A DNA stretch of 64,000 nucleotides from Streptomyces viridiviolaceus (GTDB taxonomy: Bacteria > Actinomycetota > Actinomycetes > Streptomycetales > Streptomycetaceae), in contig NZ_BMWA01000004.1 in assembly GCF_014650995.1 (NCBI RefSeq), positions 1-64,000 of the forward strand, written 5' to 3'. The notes under the pieces were generated by a model, which saw nothing but the letters and a program-made list of their open reading frames with translations, was not told the origin of the DNA and did no database searches. Made by a program: the position numbers and the translations under genes. Positions 25,435 to 35,900 of this stretch are shown here, one piece after another; the stretch's first letter is position 1; each line of letters begins with the position of its first letter.

Positions 25435-26805
25435 TTCGAGTTGCGGTCCCGGTTGCTGTGCCGGTGCCGCGGCCTTCGGTTCCCATCGTCTGGCGGTCCG
25501 CACGTAGCCGTGGACCACCGAGGCCGTCGCCAGAATGAGAAGTGGTCCGGAAACCCACGGATGTTGAGCCATGAGCACCGGCAGGAAGCGCGCCGCCGAC
25601 AAGAGCGCGGCGAAGACCGCCGTCCCGTGAGCGACGAGCTGGATTCCCGCCCGGTCCCAGCCGCGGTCGAGGGAGCGCAGCGCGGCCTCGATCGTGACCG
25701 CGAACACCACGCCGGCGAGGAGGTCTATGCCGTAGTGATAGCCGAATCCCAGCGTCGCGCCGAGCGTCGCGACGAGCCAAAACGTTCCTGCGTAGCGCAG
25801 GATCCGTGGCCCCTTGCGGGAATGGATGAAGATGGCAGTGGCCCATGCCGTGTGCAGGCTGGGCATGCAGTTGCGGGGCGTGATCCCGTCGTACATCACC
25901 GGGTGCGGGGTGACGAGAGGCGGCAGCGTGTCCGGCCACAGGTTGGCCACGGCCCACTGCTCGCCGCCCGTGCCGAACGCGCCGGTGCCGTAGGCGAAGA
26001 CCGGTCCGACCACCGGGTAGATCATGTAGATGCCCGGCCCGACGAGGCCGATCACCAGGAAGGTGCGTACGAGGTGATGGCGCGGGAAGCGGCGGTCGAC
26101 CGCCACGTTGCGCAGCTGGTACAGCGCGACGACGACCGCTGCCACCGCGAGCTGGACGTAGACCCAGTCGAGGACGTGGGCGCCGACCGGGCCCGCGGCC
26201 CTGACGATCCGGCCCGCCAGCCACGACGGATCGCCCAGCGCGTGGTCGGCGGTCGCCACGTACTGGTCGAGCACCGCCGGACGGGTCTTCGACGTGATCA
26301 GCAGCCAGGCATCGCCCGTCTTGCGGCCGGCCACCAGCAACAGGCCCAGCCCGACGCCCTTCAGCAGCAGGACCCGTTCCCGGCCGGTGCGGCGCGTGAG
26401 AGCGAGGACCGCGCAGCCCAGGATCACCCACAACGCGCCGTTGCCGAAGGAGTGTCCGTCGGTCACCCTGGCACCGGCCGCCCACCGCACCAGCGCGAAG
26501 ACGACGTCGACGCCGATCGCGACAGCGGCCGCGACGAACCGTTGCCGCCAGGTGAGCACCACCATCATCAACGCCATACTGGCGTACAGCAAAGGCCCCG
26601 ATTTGGGGGCGAATATCACTTCTTTCGCCTGGTTGGTGATCGGCCCTGGCAGGCCGTAGCGACGCGCGGCGATCTCCAGCGCGATGAGGAATCCGAGGGT
26701 CGCCGCACCCGCCACGGCCCAGAGTCTCGCCCGCGGGTCGCGCCCCGCGGAGAGCGCGATTCCGCGGCTTATTCGCGGAAACACCCGCGATGGTATGTAT
26801 TTCAA
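25426..26805 (-). CDS. PAP2-superfamily membrane phosphatase / inositol-phosphotransferase-like
   Basis: A 459-aa multi-pass membrane protein (about 10 segments). The C-terminal half has PAP2 motifs: NCMPSLHTAWATAIF (C2, catalytic His of PSLH) and GFGYHYGIDLLAGV (C3, His with Asp four residues on). The order and spacing resemble inositolphosphotransferase (Aur1-like) proteins. The N-terminal half adds extra membrane helices. It probably acts on lipid phosphates at the outer membrane face. ATG 26805 opens the frame. Substrate not known. Confidence 0.85.
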   Translation of the reverse strand: MKYIPSRVFPRISRGIALSAGRDPRARLWAVAGAATLGFLIALEIAARRYGLPGPITNQAKEVIFAPKSGPLLYASMALMMVVLTWRQRFVAAAVAIGVDVVFALVRWAAGARVTDGHSFGNGALWVILGCAVLALTRRTGRERVLLLKGVGLGLLLVAGRKTGDAWLLITSKTRPAVLDQYVATADHALGDPSWLAGRIVRAAGPVGAHVLDWVYVQLAVAAVVVALYQLRNVAVDRRFPRHHLVRTFLVIGLVGPGIYMIYPVVGPVFAYGTGAFGTGGEQWAVANLWPDTLPPLVTPHPVMYDGITPRNCMPSLHTAWATAIFIHSRKGPRILRYAGTFWLVATLGATLGFGYHYGIDLLAGVVFAVTIEAALRSLDRGWDRAGIQLVAHGTAVFAALLSAARFLPVLMAQHPWVSGPLLILATASVVHGYVRTARRWEPKAAAPAQQPGPQLEPA

Positions 26806-27456
26806 TCGTCAGTCGCTTTACTGGGTTCTGGGTGAATGGTTACCGGCAGGTCGACGGGCGGTGAGCCGAGCAGCCCGTCGGCACAGGAAGACGGAAGGAT
26901 CTCAGGCCGGGTTCCGGCCGCGTGAGTCGGGGCCGACCGTCCGCCTGACGTCATCGCGCCGCGGTCCGCCCGGCGCGGCCGTCGGCGGCGTCGGGGCGGA
27001 ATCGCCGTCCTGGCGCATGCGGGACGAGCCCCCCGACCCGGAAGCGCCGGCTCGTCGCGACCGCCTGCCTCAAGGCCCCGCACCGGGAGTTGGACGAGGA
27101 GCGCACCACGGAGGGCGACCCGTACCACCCCGCACACCCGCGCGGTGCCGGCCGAGCCGGCAGCGATCTGAAGCGCGTCCGCCCGTTCGCGGAGACGTTC
27201 CCACCGGGCCCCGGACCGGTCGTGGAGCTGTCCGACGACGAGCCGCCGGACGACGGGCACAACGCTCTGCTGCCCCCGGACGCCTTCCACCTGCCGGTGG
27301 GCCGCCCCGTCACCGACAAGATCTACCGCGACGCCGCCCACCGGTCGCGGCTGGTACTGCCGTTCACGGCGCGCGGGGCGGCGCAGGAGAAGCAACGGGG
27401 CGCGGCGCGGCCCGCGGTGCGAAGAGGCCGCTCCCGTGCGGCAGCTCGGCGCCCAC
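26806..27456. other. 650-base gap with a possible decayed gene fragment
   Basis: The plus-strand frame over about 27059-27398 has coding-like third-position bias (ACLKAPHRELDEERTTEGD, then VELSDDEPPDDGHNALLPP and KIYRDAAHRSRLVLPF) but lacks a plausible start, and the frame before it is disordered. I do not recognise the family. The rest shows nothing but the AT-rich promoter of the PAP2 gene near 26790-26830. Confidence 0.3.
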
Positions 27457-28650
27457 TCAGCCCACGGCGGAGCGGGCGCCCGCCGGGGCCGGCTCGCGCA
27501 GGACGCGGCGGCGCCGGGTCGGCATCCCGATCAGCGGGTTGGCCACGCCCCAGGCCGCCCCCTTGCAGACCAGTTCCTTGTAGACGGCGGCGAGCCGCCC
27601 CGTCAGGGCCGCGCGGACGGCGCGGTCGTCGGCGGTGACGTACTGGATCAGACCTTCCCTGCGGCCCAGCGAGATGCACTGGTTGAAGTAGCGCAGCGGC
27701 ACGTCCGGAAGCTTTCCGCCGGTCAGCCGGGCCGCGATGGCGTCGGCGGCCTGCCACGCGGTGGGGACGCCGGAGGCGCACGACATCCGCAGCGGCTTGT
27801 CGCCGGGGCCCGTCACCCTGGCCGCGTCTCCGACGGCGTACACGTCCGGGTGCGAGACGGAGCGCATGGTCCCGTCGACCACGATCTGACCCGTGTCGGT
27901 GACCTCCAGGGTGGTGGCCTTCGCGATCGGGTGGACGGCGAAGCCGGTGGTCCACACGGTGACCGCGGCCGGGATGGACGTGCCGTCCGCGGTGGTGACG
28001 CGATCGGCCTCGACGGCGGTGACGGCGGCCTGCTCGTGCACGGTGATGCCGAGCTTGCCGAAGACCTTGCGCAGGTGGCGCACGCCCTTGGGGGAGAGCC
28101 AGTCGCCGAGGCCGCCGCGCGCGGCGAGGGCGACGTCGAGGTCAGGGCGGGCCTCGGCGATCTCGGTCGCGGCCTCCAGGCCCGTGAGCCCGCCGCCGAC
28201 CACGACGACGGGCTGTCCGGCGTCCAGGCGGGCCAGGCTCTCGCGGAGCCGGAGCGCCCCGGCGCGGCCGGCGATCTCGTGGGCGTGCTCGGCCGTGCCG
28301 GGGACACCCTGGTCGTCCCAGCCGCTGCCGAGGGCGTACACGAGGGTGTCGTACTCCAGCTCCTCGGCGCCGCCGGCGTCGAGGACGGTGACGGTCCCGC
28401 GGTCGACGTCGACGCCGGTCACCTTGCCGAGCCTCAGTTCGACGCCGGTGCCCGCGAACATCTCGCTGAAGGGCCGGGGCCTGAGCTCCTGACCGACAGC
28501 GAGCTGGTGCATCCGGACCCGCTCGACGAAGTCGGGCTCGGCGTTGACGAGGGTGATGGCGACGTCCTCGCGGTGCAGCCGCCTGGCGAGACGCCCGGCG
28601 ACGATGGCTCCGGTGTAGCCGGCTCCGAGGACGATGATGCGGTGCTGCAT
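27457..28650 (-). CDS. NDH-2-like FAD-dependent pyridine nucleotide oxidoreductase
   Basis: A 397-aa flavoprotein: FAD-binding GAGYTGAIVAGRLA at 9-22, NAD(P)-binding VVVGGGLTGLEAATE near 150, and the second FAD motif PDVYAVGDAARV near 290. Length and order fit type II NADH dehydrogenase-like and related single-subunit oxidoreductases. It would move electrons from NAD(P)H to a quinone or other acceptor. ATG 28650 follows AGGAG. It lies 93 bases downstream of the ECF41 gene on the same strand; ECF41 factors are typically linked to such redox genes, so co-regulation is likely. Confidence 0.92.
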   Translation of the reverse strand: MQHRIIVLGAGYTGAIVAGRLARRLHREDVAITLVNAEPDFVERVRMHQLAVGQELRPRPFSEMFAGTGVELRLGKVTGVDVDRGTVTVLDAGGAEELEYDTLVYALGSGWDDQGVPGTAEHAHEIAGRAGALRLRESLARLDAGQPVVVVGGGLTGLEAATEIAEARPDLDVALAARGGLGDWLSPKGVRHLRKVFGKLGITVHEQAAVTAVEADRVTTADGTSIPAAVTVWTTGFAVHPIAKATTLEVTDTGQIVVDGTMRSVSHPDVYAVGDAARVTGPGDKPLRMSCASGVPTAWQAADAIAARLTGGKLPDVPLRYFNQCISLGRREGLIQYVTADDRAVRAALTGRLAAVYKELVCKGAAWGVANPLIGMPTRRRRVLREPAPAGARSAVG

Positions 28651-28743
28651 GTCGCGCTCCTGTCTTCAGCGGGTTCGCCCCCCTGAACCGGACGGCCCGC
28701 CGTTTCCTGACAGGAACGCGATGTGAAGCACCTCACACCGAGG

Positions 28744-29688
28744 TCAGAAGGCGCGGAGCAGGGGTTCGCCGTGGCCGGAGGCCGCCCACCGCCCGGTCGC
28801 GCGTTCGAGCTTGTCGGGGTTGACCTGGCTGCGGAACGCGGCGATGCCCTCGGCGGTGACCTCCAGGCACATGACGCCGATGACCCGCCCGTCGAGGACC
28901 ACCACGACGGCGGGGTCGCCGTTGGCGGTCGCGGCGAAGACGTCGGGCGAGCCGCCGACCAGGGCGCGCTTGGCCTTGCCGGGTGTGAACAGGCCCCGCA
29001 TGAACTTCGCGACCGCGAGGGCGCCCTCGAACGCCTTGGCGCGGGCCGGGACCTTCCCGCCGCCGTCACCGATCGCGACGGCGTCCTGGGTGAGCAGCCG
29101 CACGAGCGGCTCGGTCCTGCCGCTGGTGGCGGCCGCGAGGAACTCGTCGACGATCCGCCGGGCGGCGGCCTCGTCGATCGCAGTGCGGGCCCGGCCGGCC
29201 GCGACGTGCTTCTTGGCGCGGTGGAAGATCTGCTGGCTGGCGGCCTCGGTGATGTCGAGGATGCCGGCGATCTCCCGGTGCGGGTAGTCGAAGGCCTCCC
29301 GCAGCACGTACACCGCCCGCTCCCCCGGGGAGAGGCGCTCCAGCAGGACGAGGACCGCGTACGAGACCGATTCGCGCTGTTCGGCGGTGTCGGCCGGACC
29401 GAGCATCGGGTCCCCGGCGAGCAGCGGCTCGGGCAGCCACTGGCCCACGTAGGTCTCGCGCCGCGCGCGGGCCGAGGTGAGCTGGTTGAGGCACAGGTTG
29501 GTGAGGACCTTCGTCAGCCATGCCTCGGGGACCTCGATGCGGTCGACGTCGGCGGCCTGCCAGCGCAGGAACGTCTCCTGCACGGCGTCCTCGGCCTCGC
29601 TCGCCGAGCCGAGGAGGCGGTAGGCGATGGCCTCCAGGCGGGGCCTGGACGCCTCGAACCGGTCCACGTGGTCCATGGTCAGCGCCAT
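28744..29688 (-). CDS. sigJ: ECF41 (SigJ-type) RNA polymerase sigma factor
   Basis: A 314-aa sigma factor. Sigma2 (RLLGSASEAEDAVQETFLR) and sigma4 (SPGERAVYVLREAF) are followed by a C-terminal SnoaL-like domain (about 185-314). Family ECF41 hallmarks are present: WLPEPL in the linker, DGGGK, and NPDKL near the end. In ECF41 the fused C-terminal domain replaces an anti-sigma factor and controls activity. ATG is taken at 29688; a second Met lies five codons on. The FAD oxidoreductase downstream is the expected target. Confidence 0.93.
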   Translation of the reverse strand: MALTMDHVDRFEASRPRLEAIAYRLLGSASEAEDAVQETFLRWQAADVDRIEVPEAWLTKVLTNLCLNQLTSARARRETYVGQWLPEPLLAGDPMLGPADTAEQRESVSYAVLVLLERLSPGERAVYVLREAFDYPHREIAGILDITEAASQQIFHRAKKHVAAGRARTAIDEAAARRIVDEFLAAATSGRTEPLVRLLTQDAVAIGDGGGKVPARAKAFEGALAVAKFMRGLFTPGKAKRALVGGSPDVFAATANGDPAVVVVLDGRVIGVMCLEVTAEGIAAFRSQVNPDKLERATGRWAASGHGEPLLRAF

Positions 29689-29786
29689 GGCCCGGATCCT
29701 AGCCCCCGCGGTGCGACGGCCGCCGCACCGCGGCCCGGACGGTCCACGGCCGTGGTGTTCAAGAGACGCGCCGTCTCCAATCTCAC

Positions 29787-29814
29787 ATATAAGCCCACAA
29801 AACAGGTCTTATAT
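29787..29814 (+). promoter_or_regulatory. Inverted repeat in the multicopper oxidase leader
   Basis: ATATAAG at 29787-29793 and CTTATAT at 29808-29814 are perfect 7-bp arms around 14 bases, ending four bases before the ATG. The stretch is far more AT-rich than its surroundings. The position over the translation start fits repressor binding or an mRNA hairpin hiding the start. Confidence 0.55.
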
Positions 29815-29818
29815 AGAC

Positions 29819-31459
29819 ATGCACACATATACGCGGCGCACCTTGCTCGCTGCTTCGCTCGCGGCCGCCGGCTCGGGGGCTGCCCTGACCGCCTGCACCG
29901 GGTCCGGCCCGCACCCCGGGACCGGGGCGGGGCCCGCCCGTCACACCGGCGGCCCGCACAGCGGCGGCGGCTTCGTGCCCAAGGGGCCCAAGGGGTACGT
30001 CAACCCGTCCGATCCCGAGGTCATCGCCGCGGAGAGGAGACGCGGGTCCGGGCCCCTCCGCAGGTTCAGGCTCACCGCCACCGAGACGTCCCTCGACCTG
30101 GGCGGACGGACCGTCAGGACATGGGCGTACGGCGACACGCTGCCCGGGAAGGAGATCCGGATCAACGCGGGCGACGTACTCGATCTCACGCTCGCCAACC
30201 ATCTGCGCGAGTCGACGACGCTGCACTCGCACGGCATCCGGATGCGCTGCGACATGGACGGTGTGCCGGGCCTGACCCAGTACTCCATCAAGCCCGGCGC
30301 GGACTTCACCTACCGGTTCGCCGTGGCGCACCCGGGCACCTACTGGCTGCACTCGCACTCGGGCATGCAGCTCGACCGCGGGCTGTACGCCCCGCTGATC
30401 GTCGAGGACCCCAAGGAGCCGTTGTCCTACGACAAGGAGTGGGTCATCGTCCTGGACGACTGGCTGGACGGCGTGGCCGGCTCCACCCCGGACGCCGCGC
30501 TCACGCAGTTGCAGAACGGCAAGGTCCGCCCGATGGACATGGGCGAGGGCAGCGGACACGACGGTTCACGCCACGCCGGGAACGGCGGCCCGCAGGCCTC
30601 GGGCCCCGGCCGGGCCGCCGGGCCCTCCCGCGTCCTGCGGCACTCCCGCAGCCGGCTGCTGCACGGCATGGGAGGCAACGTCGACTACCCGCTCTACCTG
30701 GTCAACGGCCGTCTCCCGACGGCTCCCACGGTGTTCCGGGCCCGCCCCGGGGACCGCATCCGGCTGCGGATCATCAACGCCGGGGGCGACACGGGCTTCC
30801 GGGTGGCACTGGGCGGTCACGAGATGACGGTGACGCACACGGACGGCTACCCGGTCGAACACCGCAAGACGGACGCGCTCTTCCTCGGCATGGCCGAACG
30901 CTACGACGTGCTGGTCACCGCCAAGGACGGGGTGTTCCCACTGGTCGCGCTCGCCGAGGGCAAGCGCGCGAGGGCCCTGGCGGTCCTGCGCACCGGCAGC
31001 GGGAGACTCCCCGGCCCCTCCGCGCATCCGGACGAGCTCGACGGCCGGATCGTGCCCGCCAGACGGCTCGTGCCGCACGAGTCCGTCGCCCTCAGCGACC
31101 GCGAACCGGACCGCGAGATGCGCATCAAACTCACCGGCGGCATGAAGAACTTCGACTGGGGCTTCGACCACGAGCCGTACTCCATCAAGAAGCGCGTCCC
31201 GGTCCGGGAAGGCGAACGGATCCGCATCTCCCTCATCAACGCCACCCACATGTGGCACCCCATCCACCTGCACGGCCACACCTTCGCCCTCACCGGCATC
31301 GACGCGGCCGGAGCCCGCAAGGACACCGCCCACGTACTGCCCCACCGGAAACTCGTCATCGACTTCTACGCCGACAACCCGGGCCTGTGGATGCTGCACT
31401 GCCACAACCAGTACCACTCCGAATCCGGGATGATGACCATCCTCGGCTACCGGAAGTGA
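29819..31459 (+). CDS. Tat-exported multicopper oxidase
   Basis: A 546-aa three-domain copper oxidase. The N-terminus (TRRTLLAASLAAAGSGAALT then AC) has a twin-arginine signal with a lipobox-like LTAC, so it is probably exported folded and lipid-anchored. Copper ligand motifs are in order: TLHSHGIR, WLHSHSG, HPIHLHGHTF and the T1 site LHCHNQYHSESGM. It oxidises phenols or Cu(I) with O2 reduced to water. The ATG at 29819 has only a weak AGG upstream and lies in an AT-rich leader with an inverted repeat, suggesting tight control. It converges on lanC. Confidence 0.93.
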   Translation: MHTYTRRTLLAASLAAAGSGAALTACTGSGPHPGTGAGPARHTGGPHSGGGFVPKGPKGYVNPSDPEVIAAERRRGSGPLRRFRLTATETSLDLGGRTVRTWAYGDTLPGKEIRINAGDVLDLTLANHLRESTTLHSHGIRMRCDMDGVPGLTQYSIKPGADFTYRFAVAHPGTYWLHSHSGMQLDRGLYAPLIVEDPKEPLSYDKEWVIVLDDWLDGVAGSTPDAALTQLQNGKVRPMDMGEGSGHDGSRHAGNGGPQASGPGRAAGPSRVLRHSRSRLLHGMGGNVDYPLYLVNGRLPTAPTVFRARPGDRIRLRIINAGGDTGFRVALGGHEMTVTHTDGYPVEHRKTDALFLGMAERYDVLVTAKDGVFPLVALAEGKRARALAVLRTGSGRLPGPSAHPDELDGRIVPARRLVPHESVALSDREPDREMRIKLTGGMKNFDWGFDHEPYSIKKRVPVREGERIRISLINATHMWHPIHLHGHTFALTGIDAAGARKDTAHVLPHRKLVIDFYADNPGLWMLHCHNQYHSESGMMTILGYRK

Positions 31460-31470
31460 CGACGACACGG

Positions 31471-31500
31471 CCCCGCCCCGGCCGTGAGCGCCGGGCGGGG
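31471..31500. terminator. Hairpin between oxidase and lanC
   Basis: CCCCGCCCCGGC pairs with GCCGGGCGGGG across a short loop with one bulge, just after the oxidase stop and between converging genes. Confidence 0.6.
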
Positions 31501-31538
31501 CGACGCGCGGCCGTTCCTCCGGCCCGACCGACCCGTGG

Positions 31539-32912
31539 TCAGGACAGCAGCAGCGGCATGTCCCAGTCACCGGGGGTGCCGTCCGTGCCGTAGGAGTCGA
31601 GGGCCAGGGCGACGCCCGCGGCGCCGTCCAGGTAGCCCGAGACGTCGGAGCCGAACGGCACGGCCGTCATGGTGAAGCGGTGACCGAAGGGGAGGTCCGG
31701 GTCGAAGGCCGCGGTCAGTTCGGTGGCCAGGCGGTCCCGGAGGGACTCGATGCCCGGGTCGGCGAAGTGCTCGTTGAGCCGGCCGAGCTGGTGGAGGGCG
31801 CCCGCCCAGCCATGGCACAGGGCGTGGTCGTGGATGCCCCAGTCGGCGAGGGGCCGGGTGAGGAGGCGGTCCAGGGAGGCGCGGGACAGCAGACTCCAGT
31901 CCTCGCGGTGCAGGGCCAGGCCGGCGAGCTGCAGGGCACGGGAGACGCCCGGGGCGCCGTAGCACCAGGACGGCCAGCCGGCGGGCTCGTCGTACGCGTC
32001 CGGGCCGGCCGCCCACTGGTCCAGGTCGAGGTGGCCGGGCCAGAACACGCCGTGCCGGTCCTCGACCGCCCAGCGGGTCAGCAGGTCGGCGGTCGATTCG
32101 ATGCCCTCCTGATGGCCCGGAAGCCTGACGCCCTGCTGCCAGGCGAGGGACAGCAGGGCCAGCGGCCCCGCCACGCCGTGCGAGACGCCCAGGTTGAGGT
32201 GCCCGTCCGGGAACGCGTCCTCCGAGCCGATGCGCGGAGCGTCCAGGGCCCACCAGCGCGGCACGCGGTGCCCTCGGTGTTCGACGGTGCCCCGGGCCAG
32301 GCGGATCAGGTGGCCGAGGACGCCTTCCAGGGCCTCGCCACAGGTTTCCGCGCGGGCCAGCAGGTAGCGGCCCACTCCGGTGAGCCCGCGGACCAGTTCG
32401 TAGTGGCCGATGGTGGGCAGCGGGGCGTCCGTGGCAGGGGGCAGGACCGTGCGCACGAGGTCTCGCTGGTAGGCGTCGAGGCTGCGCAGCGCGGAGACGT
32501 AACCGCCGGTGCGGCGGTGCGCGAGCAGGACGGCGAAGGCCAGGGCGCCCGGCCCCTTGAAGACGCCGCTCGGGGTGACGGATCCGGACGCCACGGCTCG
32601 GGTGGCCGCTGCCAGGTAGGCGTGCGCGCGGGGGATCTGCTCGGCCGCCCTGTGGGCCACTCCGCCGAAGGCCATGGCCAGGCCGGGGCTTCCGCTGCCC
32701 AGGGTCAGTTCGGCCCACACGGGTTCGCCGACGCCGTCGTCGGCGGCTTCGGCGGGAATGCGGGTGGCGGCCATGGTGGCGGCGGGGTCGGCCAGCCGGT
32801 CGAGGATCCCGGCCGAGACGGTCAGGGCGCGGGCCCGTACGTCGGCCCGGGCGGGGGCACGGGTCGTGCCGGTGGCCGCGGTCGTGCCGGTGGCCGCGGT
32901 CGTGCCGGTCAT
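31539..32912 (-). CDS. lanC: Lanthipeptide cyclase LanC
   Basis: A 457-aa class I LanC. The (alpha/alpha)6-barrel motifs are present: SHGVAGPLALLSLA, the zinc ligand Cys in WCYGAPGVSRAL and Cys-His in LCHGWAGAL. It joins Cys thiols to dehydroalanine/dehydrobutyrine to form (methyl)lanthionine. The ATG overlaps the LanB stop as TGATG, with AGGAGG just upstream inside lanB, so the two are coupled. The N-terminus carries a short TGTTAATGTTAATGTT repeat, a microsatellite-like DNA repeat with no obvious role. Confidence 0.94.
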   Translation of the reverse strand: MTGTTAATGTTAATGTTRAPARADVRARALTVSAGILDRLADPAATMAATRIPAEAADDGVGEPVWAELTLGSGSPGLAMAFGGVAHRAAEQIPRAHAYLAAATRAVASGSVTPSGVFKGPGALAFAVLLAHRRTGGYVSALRSLDAYQRDLVRTVLPPATDAPLPTIGHYELVRGLTGVGRYLLARAETCGEALEGVLGHLIRLARGTVEHRGHRVPRWWALDAPRIGSEDAFPDGHLNLGVSHGVAGPLALLSLAWQQGVRLPGHQEGIESTADLLTRWAVEDRHGVFWPGHLDLDQWAAGPDAYDEPAGWPSWCYGAPGVSRALQLAGLALHREDWSLLSRASLDRLLTRPLADWGIHDHALCHGWAGALHQLGRLNEHFADPGIESLRDRLATELTAAFDPDLPFGHRFTMTAVPFGSDVSGYLDGAAGVALALDSYGTDGTPGDWDMPLLLS

Positions 32913-35900
32913 CAGGGCCTCCCTGCGTGCTTCCGCCGGCCGAGGTGGGCGCGGGCCGCGCCGCGCAGGACGGCGTATCCGCGGGCCTCCGCGGCGGGGT
33001 CGATGCCGAACAGGCGGTTGTGGCGCATGTGCAGGAGGGACAGCACGGCCTCGTCGCGGTCGGCCGGTGCCGCGTCCAGGACCAGGCGGCCGTAGGCGCG
33101 TGGCTCCGGAGTCCCGGTCCACAGCTGTGCGAGCGCCGGGGACGACAGTGCCTCGGCGGTCAGACGCGCGGCCTCGCCGGGGCGGATCAGGCGGTCGGCC
33201 GACGCACGGTGGCGCCGGTGGGCGTCGTGCTCCGGGCCCTTGGTGAACGTGTGGTCCACCCAGGAGCACCAGTCCCAGTCGCCCAGGGAGTCGAGCAGTA
33301 CGGCGTGGCCCGCGGCGGCGAGCACGTCGTCCGGTGGGGGCGCGGACGCCGAGCGACGGGCGCGCAGTTGCAGCAGTGCGGAGAGGCTGTCCGTCCGGAA
33401 GAAGCGCTCGGCTGCCTCCTGGGCGCGTTCGCCGCCGTAGCGGTCGGTCTCCGGGCGGTACACGTCCAGGCCCATGGTGCGCAGCGCGCCGGACTCGATC
33501 AGGCCGCGGGTGCGGCGGGCGAGGAGGGGCAGGACCCGGGTGTTCAGCCTGTCCGGGTCGCCGTGCAGGCGCAGGCGCAGATGCGGCTCGGGGTCCCGGT
33601 AGCGCAGGAAGAACCACCGGTCGACGTCCTCCTCCACCTCCTCCAGCAGCGTCGGCAGGTGGTCGGTCAGGAGGGAGTCGTGGGCGGCCGGTTCGGCGTA
33701 GAGCTTGACGAAGAGCCAGTCCTCGCCCGGGAGATGGATCCGGGTGGGCGAGCGCCGGACCGGGGTGCGCCCGGTCCGCGGTGCGGGGGGCGGGGGCGTC
33801 GCGGGACGCCCGGTGCTCACCAGCGGCACCACGATCTCGGTGCTGTGGCCCCCGTTCCAGCCCAGGCCGGCACCGTCGGCCGTGAGGTCCTCGTAGAGGA
33901 CGAAGCGGGGCTGGGCGGCGGTCAGTTCGGAGCGCAGCAGGTCCTGGTCCCAGGGGTCGCGCAGGTCCACCGGGTACATCTGGTCGTTGCGGGCGATCTG
34001 CACGCGGTCGGGCACGGCGAGGCGCCGGCGCCACTCGCGCAGCCCCCGCTGCCACGTGGAGCCGTCGCGGGTGCGGGCGGCGTCCCGGAGCCGCCGGCCC
34101 GGGAGCCAGCGGCGGGGGGTGGCGAGGACCCGGCCGTAGCGGATGGCGGGCAGGTAGGGGAGCACGTCCAGGCCGGCCCAGTCCCAGCCCGACCAGACCC
34201 GGGGGCGGGCCATGGCCAGGTCGGCCAGGAAGCGGGCCACCGGGGGCGCCTGGGTGTCGAGGGCGAGCATGTGCGGGAAGACCGGCTTGACCTGGCGCCC
34301 GCTCGGCTCGTGCAGCAGCCGCAGGCCGTCCGCGCCGGCCGCCACCAGCAACGTGCGCCAGTCCAGGCAGTGCGGGTCGCTCCGGTCGTCGGCGACGCCG
34401 ACGGGGATGCGGTACGGCAGCAGCCGCGGCACCTGGACGATGTTGAGGGAACGCGGGTCGTGCGGCGCGACCTCGACCTGCGCCGCGATGGAGTTCCCGT
34501 CCGAGGCGTGTGCTGCCAGCCGGGCGAGTTCGTCGGTGAGGCCGACGAGTCCGGCGAAGCGGCCCGCGGTGGCGCCGGCGGTCCAGGAGCCGATGTGCGG
34601 GCTGCCCAGGAGCCGGAAGTCGCCGCGTTCCAGGGCGTCCGCGCTGTCGGCGAGGATCTGGAAGCACAGTTCGAGGGTCCGGGGCGGGGCGCTGCGGGGG
34701 TCGTGGCCCGCGGCGGTGGCCAGCCGCTCCACGTCCTCGTCGGTGAGTTCGACGTCGCCCCCGGCCAGGACGGCCTGCTGGACCAGTTCGCCGATCACGC
34801 CCCGGCGCGGGCGGTCGGCGTCGTCGCCGGGCCCCTCGCGGGTGTGGGTGGGCGGGTCCGTGTACTCGGGCGGCAGTCCCAGGCCTCGGTGCGGATCGAC
34901 GAGGTCGGCCAGCGGGACGGCGGACGCGGTGCCGTACCGCTCGATGAAACGGTCCCGGTAGTCCCGCAGGTGCGCGAGGGTCGTCCACTCCGGCGTCATC
35001 GCCCAGACGGCCGCGGCGTAGCGGCGCGCCTCCTCGCCGACCGTGTCGGGCAGGACGAGGTCGGCGGGCATCCGCAGGTCGACGTGGACCGGCGGGCGGC
35101 GGTCCACGCCGCTCTCCGCGCCCTGCCCGGTCCGCCCCGCGGCGTCGAGCCGGTGCACGCCGTCGAGCAGGGTCCGCCAGGACTCGTGGCCCCGGCCGGG
35201 CGGGTCCTGCTCGTGCGCGGCGGCGGCCGAGCGGATCGCGCGCAGGCCCGTGGCCGCGTCCGGAAGGGTGTCCTTGACGGCGGCCTCGATACGGTCCAGC
35301 AACTCGTCGTCGATGCGGTGCGGGGTGAGCGAGGTGAGCAGCAGGCCGTGCTGGAGGAGGCCGCCCAGCTGGGCGTCGAGCCGGTCGGGCGGGAGTGCGG
35401 GGAAGCGACGCGCCAGCTCGTCGAAGAGGGCGGCGTAGGGGACGGGGACGGCGGCGAGTTCCCGCACGGCGGCGACCAGCGCGGTGTCGCGGACCGAGAC
35501 CTGCCGCTCCCCCGTGCTCAGGGTCAGCCGGCCGTCCCTGAGCACGCACAGGTCGTTGAGGGTGACGTCCACCCGGCGGCGGACCCCGGGGTCGGCGAGC
35601 CAGGCCAGGACCCTGCGGTGCAGCCAGCCGCCGTCGAGGCGGACCGACACCTCGCCGGCCCCGGCGGGCCCCGCCTTGGCCACGGGCCCGAAACGGGCCC
35701 TGCCCACTCCCGCGAACAGCCCGAAGGGGGTGGGGCGTCCGCCGGACCGCCGCGCGTACCGGGTGAGGGTCCGCGCGGCGCTGAGCAGACGTTTGCGGCC
35801 GAGCGCCGCCACGCCCGCGTCGTCACCGATCTGCCGGAGGCTGAGCGCCAGACTGCCGCTGGCCACCTCGACCGCCTGGCGCAGCAGCGGGTCGGCCGCC

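Noticed and set aside
28691..28712. TGTCA and CGTC on the minus strand as an ECF41 promoter before the FAD oxidoreductase
   Set aside because: The spacing of 13 bases is too short for the expected ECF41 -35/-10 distance, so the match is not convincing.
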